64,000 bases of DNA from Cokeromyces recurvatus (lineage: Eukaryota; Mucoromycota; Mucoromycetes; Mucorales; Mucoraceae). Shown one piece after another: positions 35,001 to 46,165 of the stretch; the stretch's first letter is position 1; each line of letters opens with the position of its first letter. Below the pieces are notes generated by a model. The model saw only the letters and a list, made by a program, of their open reading frames with translations. It ran no database searches and was not told the origin of the DNA. A program made the position numbers and the translations under genes. The DNA lies in the NCBI RefSeq assembly GCF_025118155.1, contig NW_026251400.1, positions 372,001 to 436,000 on the forward strand, written 5' to 3'.

Positions 35001-35676
35001 TCTTTTTTTTTTTTTGTTAGGTTATGGTTAGGGCTTTAAAGGAGACTTGAAGCTACTACGTCTATTCTCATGATAGCAAACTTACTCTTTATTATTATTA
35101 CTATTTTTCTGTTTTAGGCCTTTTCTTTTACTAATTCAAAGTGTTTACTTCTAATTCGCTTATTTGCGTTCTTTTGGAATTAACGAATTAATAAGAAAAA
35201 AAAAAGGCATAAGAGTTTGTCTGACAAAAAGGAATATAATAAAAAAAAGTACAATAAGAAGCTAGTAATGAAAGCATACTATGTATCGAAGAATATAGCA
35301 ACAGTGGGAGTGTTCTTTGTTGTTTATTTTCTTTATACCATGTATCTTCATTGAAGTAGAGGTTTTCCGGCAACAAATTATTAATTATTTTCAGAAGCTA
35401 AACTCAGCATGTTTAACACATATTTAAAAATTAGATTGATCATATATGTATCTATTTATTTATTAAATACTTGAAACAGTTTACAGTAACTACAAAGTTC
35501 AATCAAACAGAAAAAAAAAACTAATAATAATAATCTGAATATTATAAAGAAAAGTTACCCATCGTATACTTTAGTAGTGGAATATTTCAGTTATATTTAA
35601 AGGTTTTCTATTGCAGTCTCGAACACTGTTTTTTTTTTCTTAACGGGAAAACTTGGGTTTTTTACAGATAAATACG

Positions 35677-35736
<60 letters not shown>

Positions 35737-36298
35737 AGTTTGTTTGTTTAATTGTTAACTCATCTCAATTTCATCCGAAAGTATTTTACAATAGAATACT
35801 CCTCTCCACCTCTTTTTCTTCTTTTTCTTTTTTATTTTGTCTTGTGTCTCCTAAAAGGAGGTTTTTAGTTTCTATTCTTTCGCTCCTACTTACAAAGATC
35901 AAACAAATTTAAAATATGTATTTATTTAATCGTAATATTATAGAATGCCCTTCTATATGACGACAGACATTTTTCATAATATCCTCAACAATAGTCTATA
36001 GTTAATAAAAGGGATTAAAAAAAAAAAAGATTATTATACAAATATAATAATTGGAGAAGGGGTAGTGCAATCATCTAGTATGAAGCAGTTTCTTTCTATT
36101 TTTATGAATGGTAGAAATAATAGAAGATTTATAATTAATTTTAAAAACTGGCTTTATTTGTTATCTTTGTTAATCTTTATAAAATCGATAAGTTTAAATA
36201 AGGGGATATCACGCTTCTCTGTTTCAAGTAAGTAAGTTTAGAGGAACAAGTGAGGGGAAGAGGGGAGGAGGCTTATTTATATATATTAAATGATATAT
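35001..36298. other. non-coding gap with A55 run
   Basis: No gene is supported. AT-rich throughout, with many homopolymers including 55 A at 35680-35734. The minus-strand open frame at 35188-35376 is low complexity. The last 100 bp before 36299 form the 3' flank of the NmrA-like gene. Confidence 0.55.
35680..35734. repeat. A55 homopolymer
   Basis: An uninterrupted run of 55 A, the longest homopolymer in the window. It is not preceded by recognisable LINE or processed-pseudogene sequence, so I do not take it as a retrotransposition tail. Confidence 0.9.
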
Positions 36299-37435
36299 TT
36301 ATGCTACTTTTGATGATGACGATAAAATTGTATTTGTTTCATTACTGTTATTTGTTGTTGGTACATAGGATAAAAACATTTCACGAACCTCTGCCTCCTG
36401 GAAATATTCATTCAATGATTTCCCGCTTTGTCCAGTGAGTGCCTCTAAATCGCGTGTGATCTCTAAACGTCTACCTTTAAGCCTTTGATGAAGACCCCAT
36501 ATTTCCATTAAAAAGATGGCATGGTCCTCATTACCAATACTATCACATATTATTTGTTGTAATGTACTGATATCAATACGATTGATTACATTCTCCCTTT
36601 CAAGCCCATGAAGTACTTTTTCACTCACTTCTTCTAAAGTAAACAATCCTGATGATATCTTGTAGGCATTCTTGCTATGACGTAAAGTAGGTGAATGTGC
36701 CACACATGCAGTAGCACGAGCGATATCAATCATGTTACAAGATTCAACTGTAATTTCCAAGTGCTGATCTGGTAATGGGAAGGCATTATATTGAGCTATA
36801 TATTTACTAAAGACTAAAAGATGTTGATGTAATACTCCTGGATACCTTAAGATGGTAATGCGACTATTATCAAATTGTGAATGTAAATAAGATTCAACCA
36901 TCATAAATTGTGAACGATATGAATCATAATCGTCATCATGGTCTTGATCTTCTTCCATTGTTGAAATAACAGGATCAAGAGGTGTAAAAGGTGTTAAAAA
37001 GACAATATGTTCAACATGTGCTCTTTTAGCAGCATCAATAAAACTGTTTAAAACAAAAAATAAAAGAAGGTGAATAAAACGATTCTTTTTTAATCTATTC
37101 CATCCTATTTACGCTTTTCCATAAAGAAAAGCATTTGAACGCTTCATTCTTTCACTTAATGGATCAATTAATAAACAAAGTTTAGTAATATGTCTTAGGG
37201 CTTCAACAGCGGCTTCATGATTCAGAAATATATCAAAGGCGACAACATGTGCACCTAAGCCCTTTAATGATTTGGCTCTTGGTGTTGTATCATCAGGCAA
37301 ACCAGCATAGATACTTTGTGGATGTAAATGCTTATATTTCTCTGGTAACTGAATTAACTGTTGAACAATAGCTACTCCTTTATCTCCATCTGAACCAGAA
37401 ACAAATATGTTTCCAACTTGTTTATCAAAAGTCAT
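36299..37435 (-). CDS. NmrA-like/atypical SDR NAD(P)-binding protein
   Basis: Start ATG 37435. The N-terminus NIFVSGSDGDKGVAIVQQL is a Rossmann-fold strand-loop-helix with a modified Gly motif (GSDGDKG); next come SLKGLGAHVVAFD and LCLLIDPLSERM. After a small intron, AHVEHIVFLTPFTPL continues the fold, then SRITILRYPGVLHQHLLVF, as in NmrA/isoflavone-reductase-like proteins where the substrate pocket starts. The two exons give about 345 residues. NmrA proteins bind NAD(P) and often act as redox sensors or regulators rather than enzymes; the active-site Tyr/Lys pair of classical SDRs is not evident. It is divergent from SGT2, with 208 bp between starts. Confidence 0.7.
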
Positions 37436-37643
37436 TTTTATTATAAAAAAAAAAAGTAAAAAAAAAAAAAAAGGCTATCGTACCTTGATTTTTATAACAA
37501 ATTTAATTATTTAAAATCAGCTATCAAGAAAGTTAAGCAGCCAATGAAACAAATTTTTTCTTATCTTTCTTTCTTTGAATTTCTCTCATTAAAAATTTCT
37601 TTCTCTCAATTCTTTTTTTTTTTTTCTCCCTACTTAATTAACC

Positions 37644-39223
37644 ATGTCTACACCTGAAAATAAAAAAGCTCTTGTTTTCTCTATCCTTGATTTCTTACAA
37701 AAGTCTTGTGAAGATGGAACTATTAACAAGGATGATACTGAAGGAATTGAAGGTAAAATAAGTTGATAATTAAATGGTGCAGCTAAAATTAACTTGTCTT
37801 TTTTTAAAAAAAAACAAAAAAAAAGTTGCTATGCAATGCATTGGTGAAGCCTTTGGTGTAGATGCTTCAGATGAAGAACAAAAAAAACTCTATTCCACAA
37901 AACCTGCTACTTTGCTTTCTATTTTTGATGTTTACCTTAAAACAAAGAAAGCTACTGCTGATAAGGTAATATATACATTCCTTTTTTTTTCTTTTTTAAA
38001 AAAAACAACATCATGACTAAAAGACGCGTGTATTATTTATAGTCTTCTACCAAAGCTGAAAGTAAGTTTAAATTTAATTTTTAAACAAAGAAAAAAAGTA
38101 ATGTTTTAAATACGGGATTAACCCTTCTTCTATATTTGTACATGTGTTAATTAGGTGTATGTTTATAAAATTCGAGTTCTATATTGTGAAGAAGTCAAAA
38201 TTAACAAAGTATATATATATATATATATTTCTTTTCCTTTTTTATTAGTCTGTTAGTGAAGAGAATAAAAAAGCTGCAGAAGAAAAAAAGGCAATGGGTA
38301 ATCGTAAAGTAACTGAACGTAATTATCCTGAAGCTATTAAGCTTTATACCGAAGCTATCGAGCTTGATGGTACAAATGCTGTTTATTATGCTAACCGGTA
38401 AGTATTTGAGGCCAATGATGATATTCACATAATTTACTCACAACTATTATAGTGCTGCTGCTTATAGTCAACAAGGGGATCATGAAAAGGCTGTTAATGA
38501 CGCTAAAAAGGCAATTGAAATTGATCCTAAATACAGTAAAGCATATAGCCGTATGGGGTAAAGAAAAATTCATGTAAATTTTATTATCCTACCCTATTCT
38601 AACATGTATGTGTATATATTTTTTTGTTTCGAATTAGTCATGCTTATTTCTGCTTGAATAAGTTCGATGAAGCAGTTGAGGCTTATGAAAAGGGCTTGGA
38701 ACTTGATCCTAACAATGCTACTATCAAAAACTCTTTAGCCACTGCTAAATCAAAGATGAATGCTCATAGTGTCGAACGTTCTGCTGACACAAGTTCATCT
38801 TCTAATCAAGGAGGTTTACCTAACCTTGGTGCAGGTGGTATGCCTGACCTTGGTTCCCTTCTTAACAATCCTGCCTTAATGAATATGGCTCAACAAATGA
38901 TGCAATCCGGTGCCCTTGATAATCTTATGAATAATCCCGAAATCAGTAGAATGTAAATAGATATAATGAACTTTTATTTCCTTCATTGTATTGATACCAA
39001 ATATATTTATTTAGGGCTCAACAAATGATGAGTGGTGGTGGTATGCCTAATCTCCAAGATATGATGAGTAACCCTGAATTAATGAGACTGTAAGTATTGA
39101 ATAGTGATGATGAAGAAGAAGTTATTCTAACGTTAAATACTACAATACATTGGTAGTGCTCGTGACACTATGGGAGGTAGAGGTGATGGTAGTCCTAAAC
39201 CAGATACTAATAAGGACAACTAA
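37644..39223 (+). CDS. SGT2: SGT2/SGTA co-chaperone (TPR protein of the GET pathway)
   Basis: Start ATG 37644 ([21 protein letters not shown]), matching the N-terminal dimerisation domain that binds Get4-Get5/ubiquitin-like domains ([13 protein letters not shown] follows). Three TPR repeats come next: [60 protein letters not shown], which carry the carboxylate clamp for Hsp70/Hsp90. The C-terminus is Gln/Met-rich with repeated [19 protein letters not shown] and NPELMRL segments, the substrate-binding domain for tail-anchored proteins. At least eight exons; all joins preserve the family sequence. The stop is 74 bp from the stop of the convergent Nudix-CCCH-W2 gene. Confidence 0.95.
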
Positions 39224-39297
39224 AATATACATTTTATATATTATCTTGTATTGTAAATCATTCATAAAATAATATAAAAGTCTTTTTTTTTTATTAT

Positions 39298-41527
39298 TCA
39301 TTCACTATTATCTGGTTCATTTAACCATTCAATGAATTTGACACATTTTTGTTCTATTAGGCTTCCCTTTTCAAGTGTATTGTACCATTCCAAGAATACA
39401 TCTTCTTCTATCATTTCAGAATCATACCAATAGGATAAAGCAGCTGCTGTCCTATTTACTAAGATGGGTTTACGATTTGTAACCAAATTATCCCATGCCT
39501 TCAATAGTAATAACTGATCTGTGTTAGACTTGACAAACTATGGACAGGATTCAATAATAATAATAATGAATTCAATGCTCCTACACAAGAAAAGAATGGA
39601 CTTACTGATTTAAATAAATGACTTCTTGACTTTAAAACAGTTAATATAGAATGCTGTTGATTATCTTCCTCTAATAAACTCACTAGTAGAATATAAAGTA
39701 ATCTTTTCTTTGACAAGTCATTACGCATTTCAATCTTGGTCACTTCTTTAATATCCTCTGCTAACTTTCCATTTAATAAGGTCGTCGTTGTAGGATGCAT
39801 AGCGAAAAAACTTTTTAAATCTGAAATAATGGCTTCTGTTTGTGCTGATTTAGTCGTTGCTTGTTGCTGGTTATTATTCTCTTTTAATGGATGACTATGT
39901 ATTTTTATTCTACTTGAGTAAACCTATGCCAATGTGATTATGTAATATAAAAAGAATGTTACCTCTCTAATAATTCATCCTGCTCTTCTTTAGAAAGTTG
40001 AACGATTTTCATCCAAGATTTCTCATTTGTTTCTTGTATACAGTGTTTATTATGTTTTTCCTTTCCATTGATTAGACTTTTATGATGATCAATAAAAGAA
40101 GTGGGCCGAGGAAGGTCTTCTGGATTATTTACAGTTTTTGAAATAGAGTTTCTCCAAGATGTCTTTCTATCAGCTCTACTTTCTTGATGAGATACTTTGT
40201 TATTAGAAGATGACTTATCCATTGTCTGTGATTTCCAGGGAGCATCGTTTGATTTATTAGCTTCGTTTTTATTCCATTGATCAAAAGAGGAATTATGATG
40301 TGGGGTATCCAGATGACGATTGCTGTAACTTTGTCTTGAATCTATTATTTCTTCCTCTAATGTCTTTTTATTAGGTCTTGTCTTTAACTCTTCTTCTCCA
40401 TGCGCTTAAACAAAAACAAAGAAAAAAAAAGTATATATAGTATATATTTTTATTATTTAATCCTCTCTAACAATAACCAACAAACTTACCAAAATGACAT
40501 TTAGGTCCATATTGACAAAATTTATCTCTCATATATTTTTCACATAACTTTGTTTTAAATAATTGATTTTCAAACATCTCATTACGATCTTCTTTCTGTA
40601 AATTGCTTTGTTGTTGTAGATCAGTTCTGCCACGTAATTCATTAACACCATGAGCAAAGTTACATTTGGTACCGTATGGGCAACTTCCCTCCAACTCAAA
40701 TCGTTCACATAATCTGGTTTTGTAAAGTGGGGACAATGATGGCTGTTGCTGTTGATTATGTGATTTATAATTAGATTTATTATGTTCTTTGTTGTTAATG
40801 GATAAAGATTTCATCCCAGATCTAACTTGATCTATGCCATTAGATTGAGTTGTTGTGCGATTATTATTCGTTGTTGTTGTTTTTGTTGCTGCTGCTGTAT
40901 TGATGACGGAGGAAGTTGCATGAGCTATCGATTTTTTTTTTCGTTGCTTTGTTTCAATAAATGTCTGAGCATGCTTAAAAACTTCTTGCATCGTCTTAAA
41001 AATAACCTTTTCAGAAGTAGCGACTTGATTGAACCATTGGAAATGGACACCTTCCGCATGAGGCAATAATCGAACATGGTTATTAATAAGCTCAGCTAGA
41101 TAATATTTCACTTTTTTAGGTCTATTTTTTTTAATAATAATATAAAATTGAATACATATTCTAATTCTATATTAAGTTTTATTCGCTTTACTACTACTTA
41201 CTTGGTTCCGGATAGATATTTAAGCTCAATGGCAAATCCTTCTTCAATGTGTAGTTCTGATGGTTTCAAACCTGTTGTCTCAAAAGTTTCACGAAGTGCG
41301 CATCTAACAATGAATAAATAAAAAATTATTGATTAGTTCAGTGTTCAAAAAATATCCTTCTATATAACTTACTTTATATCTTCCTCATTACCAATGATCG
41401 GACCCTTTGGGCAAAACCAATGTTTTTTATTTGAAAATGAATCGTTAATTAATAAATACTCAATATTTCTTTGTGTACGGTAAATGACTAGTCCAGCATA
41501 AGGTTTAGTTTGTGAAGGTTTATCCAT
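39298..41527 (-). CDS. Nudix hydrolase - tandem CCCH zinc finger - W2 domain fusion protein
   Basis: Start ATG 41527 (MDKPSQTKPYAGLVIYR). Domain 1 is an Ap4A-hydrolase-like Nudix fold: AGLVIYRTQRNIEYLLIND, HWFCPKGPIIGNEEDIK, then CALRETFETTGL, the Nudix box with its second Glu of the EE pair replaced by Thr. Domain 2 is a pair of C-x8-C-x5-C-x3-H fingers with tristetraprolin-type lead-ins: YKTRLCERFELEGSCPYG and FKTKLCEKYMRDKFCQYG, each followed by KC-(3 residues)-HG; the spacer is about 35 residues. A disordered region follows, then domain 3, a W2 (eIF5 C-terminal/eIF2B-epsilon) helical domain: LSKKRLLYILLVSLLEED, AAALSYWYDSEMIEEDVFLEWY, ending CVKFIEWLNEPDNSE. I joined six exons (two acceptors are alternatives), and the frame stays open throughout. 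Each domain is clear; the combination is not one I know. Confidence 0.75.
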
Positions 41528-41763
41528 GTGTTTATCTAAATTACTTGTGTTTTTTTTTTTCTTGTAAAAAAGAATAAAAAATAGTAAAGATTTTTTTTTT
41601 TTTTTATTATTTTTATTTTTTAGATGATATGTATACATTTATATCTTCCACCCTCAAGTGACGATTTTTTTATTTTTATTTTTGTTTTCCTTCCTATATA
41701 TTCATTTTCTTTTTTTTTTCTTTTTTCGCTTGTTATACATACGAATATATATATACATATTAA

Positions 41764-42786
41764 ATGTCTGGTTTAAAAAGAACTTTTGATATAAAAGGAG
41801 AACCTTCTTCTTCAAAACGTGTTCGGTTTGATAAAAGAACAAAATCATCCTCTTCTGCAGATGATACCGAATTTGAATTTAATCATGAAGATGAACTTGA
41901 AGAAAGAAAGAAACGACGTGGTGCTGTTAATTTTGATGTCTATGATAGTGATGACGAAGAAGTAGGAGGTGGTATATATAGCAGTAGTGACTCCGATGAT
42001 GAGAAAGAAAAAGAAGAGTCAACAACAAAGATACCTTCTGGTGAAGATTTTGATATGTTTGGTGCAACAGAGAGTTCTAATGATGGCAAAGGGAAAGCAA
42101 CGAATAAAAGGGCAAAGCAAGAAATTGAAGGACAAGAATTTGATTCTTATGATCGTGATGCTATAGATGATGATGATGACGACGACGATGATATTGAAAA
42201 TGGGCAACCAAAGGGACCCAAGATTACAGCCTTTAATATGAAAGAAGAGTTAGAAGAAGGTAGTGTGGATGAGAACGGTAATTATGTACGCAATAAAGTA
42301 GATCCTCAAGCATTTCATGATAAATGGATGGAAGGTATTTCACGTAAAGATATGAATAAAGCAAAGGAAGCACACGAAAGACGTGAACGTGAAGAAGCAC
42401 TTAAAGAAGCAGAACGTCAAGCAACGATCCCTCAAACGAAAACAGATGTGTACCGTGCATTAGTGGAATATTTAAAACCAGGACAAAGTGTTCAAGAAGC
42501 TTTAACATCTTTAGCCAATTCATTGCCAAAAAAACTACCTGCTTGGAAACAAAAGATGCTTGAAAAAAAGAATAAAAATAAGAAAGCAAAGGATACAGAG
42601 CCTCAGTTGACAGAGGATGAAGAGAGTTCAAGACGTAAAAAAGTAGAAGCTATTACTGGATTAGCGGATCAAATGATGGCTTTAGGCCATTTTAATATTT
42701 ATGATGATACATTTGAAATGATGGTACGTTATTTAAGAAGAGAAGGTAGTGTAGCTCAAGATTGGTTGCCAGACACAACAAAATAA
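41764..42786 (+). CDS. LIN1: LIN1/CD2BP2 (U5 snRNP 52K) homologue lacking the GYF domain
   Basis: A single exon of 340 codons from ATG 41764. N-terminus MSGLKRTFDIKGEPSSSKRV; Asp/Glu/Ser-rich stretches with VNFDVYDSDDEE; then the family core PKITAFNMKEELEEGSVDEN, GNYVRNKVDPQAFHDKWMEG, TDVYRALVEYLKPGQSVQEAL, and ADQMMALGHFNIYDDTFEMM. CD2BP2 links the U5 snRNP protein Prp6 to spliceosome assembly. The family normally ends in a GYF domain that binds Pro-rich ligands; here the protein stops after VAQDWLPDTTK and only 28 bp separate the stop from the next gene, so no GYF exon can follow on this strand. The start region is divergent from the Nudix-CCCH-W2 gene (236 bp). Confidence 0.85.
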   Translation: MSGLKRTFDIKGEPSSSKRVRFDKRTKSSSSADDTEFEFNHEDELEERKKRRGAVNFDVYDSDDEEVGGGIYSSSDSDDEKEKEESTTKIPSGEDFDMFGATESSNDGKGKATNKRAKQEIEGQEFDSYDRDAIDDDDDDDDDIENGQPKGPKITAFNMKEELEEGSVDENGNYVRNKVDPQAFHDKWMEGISRKDMNKAKEAHERREREEALKEAERQATIPQTKTDVYRALVEYLKPGQSVQEALTSLANSLPKKLPAWKQKMLEKKNKNKKAKDTEPQLTEDEESSRRKKVEAITGLADQMMALGHFNIYDDTFEMMVRYLRREGSVAQDWLPDTTK

Positions 42787-42814
42787 ATAAATAAATAAAT
42801 AAATAGTATTCTTA

Positions 42815-44296
42815 TTATTTTTTAAATTTATTTTCCAATTTTTCCCATGCTTTATAGTATTCTTCTTGAACTTTACCACATGTCTTAAGACCCCAATGAG
42901 TAAGAGACAGCATAAAGGAGGTCTCAAACATGAAGGCTTGATTATTTTTACCTACATAAACTGGCTTAAGTTCTGCCTGAGTTGCCATCTCAAAGACATT
43001 AGCATCAGGACCATGAGGAGTCATGATACTATGTAAAGAAGCACCACCTGGTAAGAAGCCATCTGATTTACCATCATAATCACCTGTAATAAGTCCCATA
43101 AATTCTGACATACAATTTCGATGGAAATAAGGGGGTCTAAATGTCTTTTCTTGGACAGCCCAGCGAGGCGGGAAGATAACAAAATCAGCTATAGCCACAC
43201 CAGGTGTATCTGATTTAGCAGTCAACACAGTAAAGATAGAAGGATCCTATTATAATAAGCTGAATATGACATATCTACATTATATATGTATATACATATC
43301 TATATCTCTATTTACCAAATGATCGAATGAAACACTATTAATAGCACAGAAATCGTTTAAATTATACTTGTATGGAGCATAATTGCCATGCCATGCTACA
43401 ACATCAAATGGTGTATGATTTTGTTTTGCACGAAATAAAAGACCATTAAATTTAGTAATAATATCCCATGTCACGTTATCTTCTTCCTCAAAACATGCAA
43501 CAGGAGTCAAGAAATCTCTTGGATTAGCAAGACCATTAGCACCAATTGGACCCAAATCTGGTAACTCATAATGAGCACCAAAGACTTCTAATACATAACC
43601 TCTTGATGGCCCATCAGGTAAATTAACAGTATAACGAACCCCTCTTTGAATAACAGCAATTTCATTGGGTCGCACTTTCATCTTACCAAATTCAGTAAAT
43701 ATATCAAGTACACCTTGTTGTGGTACAATCAAGATATCACCATCCGAATTATAAAAAGCAGTCCTTGTCATATCTGCATTTGCACAGTAGATATGAACAG
43801 CTAATCCACTACGACAAGCAGGATCTCCAGCACCTGCTACTGATTTTAAACCTTCTATAAAGTTCACCTTTTCAGTGGATGAAGGTAAATCAAAGGGACT
43901 CCAACGAATTTGAGTAGGTGTAATTAAGATATCTTCACTACTAAACTTGGAAACTAATAATTGATTTACTGCTTTATCTGTAACAAACGGAGCATGAACT
44001 ACAGAAGGACGAATACGATAAAGCCAACTAAATTAGATTCAAAGCAAAATAAACATTGTTTAAATCATTATAAATATAAATAAAAAAAAATAGAAGAAGA
44101 TACTATTTATTTACCTTCTTTGATTATGAGTTCGAGGCACAGTAAAGGCAGTACCTGATAATTGTTCTGCATATAAATTATAAGGACATTTTTGTGGTGT
44201 ATTTTGGCCTTTAGGGAGAGCATCTTTTAATGCTTCAGAAGAAAAGTGATTTCCAAATCCTTGTTGATATACATAATCATCTTTATAGTGAGTCAT
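42815..44296 (-). CDS. HGD: homogentisate 1,2-dioxygenase
   Basis: Fe(II) enzyme of phenylalanine/tyrosine breakdown that opens the homogentisate ring to maleylacetoacetate. Start ATG 44296 ([18 protein letters not shown], the family N-terminus GFGN.F). Three exons. Motifs: [92 protein letters not shown], then CMSEFMGLI, and MTPHGPD. The His and Glu of the PYFHRN..SEF segment and the His of PHGPD are the expected iron ligands. About 430 residues. No other gene of the homogentisate pathway (fumarylacetoacetase, maleylacetoacetate isomerase) is adjacent, unlike the clustered arrangement in many ascomycetes. Confidence 0.97.
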
Positions 44297-44725
44297 CTTT
44301 TTTTTTATTTTGTTCTTGTAAAACGAAAAAAAAAAGAAAAAGAAAAGAAAAAGAAAGATATTTTATGAATATATTTATTTTAAAAAGCCGTGGGAAAAGT
44401 AAGAAAGATTTATTTATTATTGTTCATTTTATATCCTGTTGACCGCTGTTATTATTAGTGCAGTAATTTAACTTGAATATTGAGAAGAGCAGCATTTCTA
44501 GGTGAGATTCCTGACATAATATTAATCTCCTTTTCGAGTCTTCACAAGCATAACTGTTACAATTGTTGGAGTGATCCGTGAAAAAGGAATAGTTGATTTG
44601 ACCCTACGTAAGACGACAAATGCTGCTTAGAAGAATATTGCTGCCCATAAAGAAGAGAAAGAGAGAGATAATGATGCGGTTATCGACCTTGTAAAAGTGA
44701 GTGCGAGAGTTGGTACACGAAGTGA

Positions 44726-44759
<34 letters not shown>

Positions 44760-45881
44760 AATTTATTAATGGCACGATAGATACTCCATGGCGAAAGTCC
44801 TATAGTTGATTTATCCTTGCAAAGGTTACCAATAAGGAATGTAAACCTATTATAAAAGATAATTAAAGGGTTAAAATAACCCTTTTCACAAAAAGGCATT
44901 TTCTCTTTTTGACTTCTTTCAATAACCTTTTTACTGAATGAGTTTCATCGGTTGAAAGCAAAATTCTTTTCAAATTTGACGACTCTTCATATAGTGCGGG
45001 ACATTCTGCCAAACTTGTAAAGAAAAAAAAAATACTAATACTGTTCAGAAACACAGAATATTTCCTTGTGTTAAAGACGACCAGATAAAGATACCGTTGG
45101 ATGGTGTACTTGTTTGATTCCTTCTCTTTTCTCGATTATCGATACTACCAATATCAATGCCAACAATGATGCCAACTACGAGAATGTCCCTTCTTCTTCT
45201 TCAAGAAAAAAAGAAAAAAGAAATTACACAAAGCACCTTATAAGCTTACCGCTATCCCCAAGGATATTATAATGAGTCTCTGTAAGCAATTCAATAATTG
45301 GAGCATTCCTAAAGATAAAAAAAAACTTTCTGTTGTTAGAGTAAGCGAAAGAGTATTTGCACTTCAATGAAATAGGGTCTTAGAGCGTGTTTTAGATCTC
45401 AACAAAAACTATGTTTTCAAGCATTTTACTCCTTTTCGGAGACTGGTTCAGGTAAACCAAAGGTGGGGGGGGGAAATTGACCGACCCATCTGAACTCTCA
45501 TCGTTAGCTAAGTAAGGCTATTTTAGACGAAAAAAGATCTCAACTATCTAAAATATAATTAAGCATATCTGAAAAAGTAAAAGCCACACACACACACACA
45601 CACACATTTGCATACATATACACACATATACACACATACACATGCATGTGCTAATAAAGTTTGACATAACAATAGTTAGTAGTACTAACGGTCATACATT
45701 AATTTTGTATTCAATTATCAAAAGAAGTATTTCCTTAATGCTAAATTCAATAAACAAAAAAAAAAAAAAATAAAAAAAAAATAAAGGAGCAATTAATTAA
45801 TAAGGATTCTACTCCCTCCTCCTCTTTTTTCTTCTTCTTTCTTTTCTTTTCTTTTCTTTTCTATGCCTAATAGTCTATTAA
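44297..45881. other. gene-poor gap with transposase scrap and simple repeats
   Basis: Contains a transposase fragment (44541-44727, listed separately), a T-run at about 44729-44757, (CA)n and CATA repeats at 45585-45645, and the CT-rich leader of the ammonium transporter. Sequence at 45060-45480 is less AT-rich and has frames broken by stops; it may be the continuation of the same relic but shows no clear motif. Confidence 0.5.
44541..44727 (+). pseudogene. short decayed DDE transposase fragment
   Basis: The plus frame from about 44541 gives ITVTIVGVIREKGIVDLTLR, then a stop, a basic segment and RVGTRSE. It resembles the strand region between the first and second catalytic motifs of Tc1/IS630-type elements (the part also seen in the relic at 20.9 kb as VPDISILGAICKDGF and GTTSNDF). 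In-frame stops and the lack of flanking domains show decay. Confidence 0.45.
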
Positions 45882-46126
45882 ATGGATACAAATACACAAA
45901 AGACATTATTATCTTCTTATGAGCCTGGAGATATTACTTTTGTTATATTCTCGATGGCTTTAGTTTGGCTTATGATCCCTGGTATTGGATTTTTTTATTC
46001 TGGTATGACTAGAGAGAAAAATGCTTTATCACTTATTATGTGTTCTGTCCTATCACTTGTTGTTGTATCTATACAAGTAATAACAACTTATTTTATTATA
46101 TTCTTAATTATTATAATAGTAACCTG

Positions 46127-46165
<39 letters not shown>

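Noticed and set aside
35680..35734. A55 run as a possible retrotransposon tail
   Set aside because: No upstream LINE, SINE or processed-gene sequence and no target-site duplication seen.
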